Position numbers and translations under genes: made by a program
In this document: one piece after another, positions 61,597 through 64,000 of the stretch
Layout: every line of letters begins with the position of its first letter
Numbering within the stretch: the stretch's first letter is position 1
NCBI RefSeq assembly: GCF_006717045.1
Contig: NZ_VFPH01000001.1
Location: 2,232,001-2,296,000 of the forward strand
Source: Pseudonocardia cypriaca
Lineage (GTDB): Bacteria > Actinomycetota > Actinomycetes > Mycobacteriales > Pseudonocardiaceae
Length of the DNA: 64,000 nucleotides
Direction: 5' to 3'
Notes under the pieces: generated by a model
What the model saw: only the letters and a program-made list of their open reading frames with translations
Database searches by the model: none
Told to the model about the DNA's origin: nothing

Positions 61597-62255
61597 CGCT
61601 GCTCTGCACCTCTGCCGACGAGGCGGTCAGCGGCATCGCCGACGGCTCGACGGTGCTGGTCGGCGGCTTCGGCACGGCCGGCATGCCGTTCGACCTGATC
61701 GACGCGTTGATCCGGCAGGGAGCGCGAGACCTCACCGTCGTGTCGAACAACGCGGGCAACGGGGACACCGGGCTCGCGGCGCTGCTCGCGGCCGGGCAGG
61801 TGAGCAAGATCGTGTGCTCGTTCCCCCGGCAGACGGACTCCTGGGTCTTCGACGAGCTGTACCGCAGCGGGAAGATCGAGCTCGAGGTCGCGCCGCAGGG
61901 GAACCTGGCCGAGCGCATGCGCGCCGCCGGAGCCGGGATCGGCGGGTTCTACACCCGCACCGGAGTCGGGACCCTCCTCGCGGAGGGAAAGGAGACCCGC
62001 GAGATCGACGGCCGCACGTACGTCCTCGAGCTGCCCATCGCCGGCGACGTCGCGCTTATCAGCGCCCACACCGCAGACACCCTCGGGAACCTCGTCTACC
62101 GCAAGACGGCACGCAACTTCGCTCCCGTCATGGCGACGGCCGCGACGACCACCGTCGTGCAGGTGCAGCACGTCGTCGAGCCCGGAGCGCTCGATCCCGA
62201 GGCCGTGGTCACCCCAGGCATCTACGTCCACCGGATCGTGCAGGTGCCGTCATGA
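61593..62255 (+). CDS. 3-oxoacid CoA-transferase subunit A (PcaI-like)
   Basis: A 220-aa subunit with GSTVLVGGFGTAGMPFDLID and LAERMRAAGAGIGGFYTRTG, typical of the alpha subunit. With subunit B it transfers CoA from succinyl-CoA to a 3-oxoacid. Both overlaps are 4 bases. The pair could equally act on acetoacetate or 3-oxoadipate. Confidence 0.94.
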   Translation: MTLLCTSADEAVSGIADGSTVLVGGFGTAGMPFDLIDALIRQGARDLTVVSNNAGNGDTGLAALLAAGQVSKIVCSFPRQTDSWVFDELYRSGKIELEVAPQGNLAERMRAAGAGIGGFYTRTGVGTLLAEGKETREIDGRTYVLELPIAGDVALISAHTADTLGNLVYRKTARNFAPVMATAATTTVVQVQHVVEPGALDPEAVVTPGIYVHRIVQVPS

Positions 62256-62935
62256 GCGTGGTGTCTCCGAGCATCGTCGAGCACACCGACCGTGGCCCGC
62301 TCGGACGGGACGAGATGGCCCGGGTGCTCGCGGGCGACATTCCCCGCCGGGCGTACGTCAACCTCGGCATAGGTCAGCCCACGACCGTCGGCGACCACCT
62401 CCCCCCGGAGTCGGGGGTCATCCTCCACACCGAGAACGGCATGCTCGGCATGGGGCCGGCGGCGACGGGCGACGCGATCGATCCCGACCTGATCAATGCC
62501 GGCAAGTTCCCGGTGACCGAGCTGCCCGGCGCCTCGTACTTCCACCACGCCGACTCGTTCGCCATGATGCGAGGCGGCCACCTCGACCTGTGCGTTCTCG
62601 GCGCCTACCAGGTCTCGGCAGCGGGGGATCTCGCCAACTGGCACACCGGCGAGCCCGACGCGATCCCGGCGGTCGGCGGGGCGATGGACCTCGCCGTGGG
62701 CGCCAAGCAGGTCTTCGTACTGATGTCGCTGTTCACCAGGACCGGCGAGCCGAAGCTCGTCACGGAATGCACGTATCCGCTCACCGCGCTGCGGTGCGTG
62801 GACCGGATCTATACCGACGTCGCCACGTTCGAGATCACCGGCGGGGACCAGGTCCTCGTCCGGGAGACGTGGGGGATCTCGTTCCACGAGCTCCGCTCGC
62901 GCGTCGACGTCCCGCTCACCGTGGCGACACCGTGA
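62252..62935 (+). CDS. 3-oxoacid CoA-transferase subunit B (PcaJ-like)
   Basis: A 227-aa subunit. The active-site Glu is in VILHTENGMLGMGP; also GIGQPTTVGDHLPPES and GAYQVSAAGDLANWH. It works with subunit A. Thus thiolase plus CoA transferase form a beta-ketoacid-cleaving module. Confidence 0.94.
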   Translation: MSVVSPSIVEHTDRGPLGRDEMARVLAGDIPRRAYVNLGIGQPTTVGDHLPPESGVILHTENGMLGMGPAATGDAIDPDLINAGKFPVTELPGASYFHHADSFAMMRGGHLDLCVLGAYQVSAAGDLANWHTGEPDAIPAVGGAMDLAVGAKQVFVLMSLFTRTGEPKLVTECTYPLTALRCVDRIYTDVATFEITGGDQVLVRETWGISFHELRSRVDVPLTVATP

Positions 62936-62964
62936 CCACGCTCGTCAGGAGGTTGGAGAGCGAC

Positions 62965-64000
62965 ATGTCCACCAGGCACCTGTTCTACATCGGGGGTGCG
63001 TGGGTCGAGCCGGCCGCGCCGCGGACCTTGGGCGTCCTCGACCCCGCGACCGAGGAGACATTCGCGACGATCAGCCTCGGGACGGCCGAGGACGTCGACC
63101 GCGCGGTGGTGGCGGCGCGCGCGGCCTTCGCTGCGTACTCGCAGGTCAGCGTGGAGCAACGGCTGGAGTACCTCGAGCGGATCATCTCCGGCTTCCGGGC
63201 CCGGCTGCCCGAGATCGCCCGGACGATGACGCGCGAGATGGGGTCGCCGATCACGTTCTCGACGGAACGCCAGGCCACGGTGGCGCTGTTCCACTTCGAG
63301 GAGGCGGCCCGCGTGCTTGCGGACTACCGCTTCGAGGAGGAGATGGGAGCCGGGATCGTGCGGCGCGAGCCGATCGGCGTCTGCGGTCTCATCACGCCGT
63401 GGAACTGGCCGCTGAACCAGGTCGCGTCGAAGGTGGCCCCGGCCCTCTCCACGGGATGCACCGTGGTGCTCAAGCCGAGCGAGATCGCGCCGCTCAGCGC
63501 CATGGTGCTCGCCGAGGTCATTGACGACGCCGGGCTGCCGCCCGGCGTGTTCAACCTCGTCAACGGTGACGGTCCCACGGTCGGCGAGGCGATCGCGGCG
63601 CACCCCGACATCGACATGGTCTCGCTCACCGGCTCGACCGGCGCCGGCATCCGGGTCTCCAAGCTCGCGGCCGACACGGTGAAGCGCGTCGCGCTCGAGC
63701 TCGGTGGCAAGTCGGCCAACATCATCCTGCCCGACGCGGACCTGGAGTCCGCGGTCGTCGCCGGGGTGCACTCGTGCTTCACCAACGGCGGCCAGAACTG
63801 TCAGTCGCCCACCCGGATGCTCGTGCACCGCTCGCAGCGCGACGAGGCGTACGCCGCGGGGCGACGGGCGGTCGAGGAGGTCCGTCTCGGGGACCCGCTC
63901 GATCCGTCGACCACGATGGGGCCCGTGGTGAGCCAGGCTCAGCTGGAGAAGATCACCGCGCTCGTGCAGTCAGGGATCGACGAGGGCGCGACGCTCGTGG
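62965..64000 (+). CDS. Aldehyde dehydrogenase, C-terminus cut by window
   Basis: At least 345 aa of a class 3-like NAD(P)-dependent aldehyde dehydrogenase. The NAD loop reads SLTGSTGAGIRVSKLA; catalytic Glu in VALELGGKSANIIL; catalytic Cys in NGGQNCQSPTRMLV; GVCGLITPWNWPLNQVASKV is typical. The start ATG follows GGAGG by about 20 bases. It should oxidise an aldehyde from the pathway, possibly the product of the aldolase. About 130 residues lie beyond the edge. Confidence 0.94.
   Translation, partial: MSTRHLFYIGGAWVEPAAPRTLGVLDPATEETFATISLGTAEDVDRAVVAARAAFAAYSQVSVEQRLEYLERIISGFRARLPEIARTMTREMGSPITFSTERQATVALFHFEEAARVLADYRFEEEMGAGIVRREPIGVCGLITPWNWPLNQVASKVAPALSTGCTVVLKPSEIAPLSAMVLAEVIDDAGLPPGVFNLVNGDGPTVGEAIAAHPDIDMVSLTGSTGAGIRVSKLAADTVKRVALELGGKSANIILPDADLESAVVAGVHSCFTNGGQNCQSPTRMLVHRSQRDEAYAAGRRAVEEVRLGDPLDPSTTMGPVVSQAQLEKITALVQSGIDEGATLV

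Overview
The window is high-GC actinobacterial DNA with dense genes, many GTG starts and 4-base ATGA/GTGA stop-start overlaps. An SsgA-family sporulation regulator, a polyphosphate glucokinase, a Zur-type site before an alternative L31 gene and the codon bias point to a sporulating actinomycete of the Pseudonocardiaceae, probably Pseudonocardia. The genus is inferred from the overall look, not tested.

Left part (1-14.3 kb). An O-methyltransferase cut by the window edge; a two-component system; a TetR regulator divergent from a streptogramin-lyase-like gene; a LysE exporter; then a compact beta-lactam module (cytoplasmic SxxK protein + LysR regulator, divergent from a Tat/lipoprotein class A beta-lactamase followed by a VanY-type peptidase). 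Next come an NHL-repeat thioredoxin protein, an 0.9 kb GATC-rich non-coding stretch, and a minus-strand run of polyphosphate glucokinase, phosphoglucose isomerase and PAP2 phosphatase.

Middle (14.3-40.1 kb). A tightly coupled five-gene operon (SWIM zinc finger, DUF5691, MoxR AAA+ ATPase, DUF5682, VWA) resembles the uncharacterised E. coli yehLMPQ set. Then: an ECF sigma/MFS/PEP-mutase operon, a dehydrogenase/D-galactonate dehydratase pair, a BacA/Rv1819c-like ABC transporter, DoxX, a HipA-like kinase with a DUF3037 partner, a P450, a metallophosphoesterase, L31 with a Zur box, a CmtR/CDF metal pair, a second SnoaL-tailed ECF sigma factor, a tRNA Gly-Cys-Val cluster and SsgA.

Island (40,152-51,571). 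tRNA-Val(CAC) carries an integrated element bounded by 31-bp direct repeats, with a tyrosine integrase at the right end and matching 22-bp arm-like sites at both ends. It contains an IS21-type element whose istA and istB are fused in frame, remnants of two excisionase genes, a PadR-controlled DrrAB-like exporter with a hydrolase and a DoxX protein, a GNAT acetyltransferase, a full IS256 and an IS481 relic. A second, decayed integrase lies just outside the right repeat.

Right part (52.2-64 kb). An IclR-centred divergent catabolic locus. The minus arm is IclR, ABC ATPase, ABC permease, a frameshifted HpcH/HpaI aldolase and an SDR. The plus arm is a metal-dependent hydrolase-like protein (DUF6282), a cupin-like protein, a SsuA/TauA-type binding protein, an LLM flavin oxidoreductase, a thiolase, both CoA-transferase subunits and an aldehyde dehydrogenase cut by the window edge. 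Together they look like uptake, oxidation and beta-ketoacid cleavage of an unidentified substrate.
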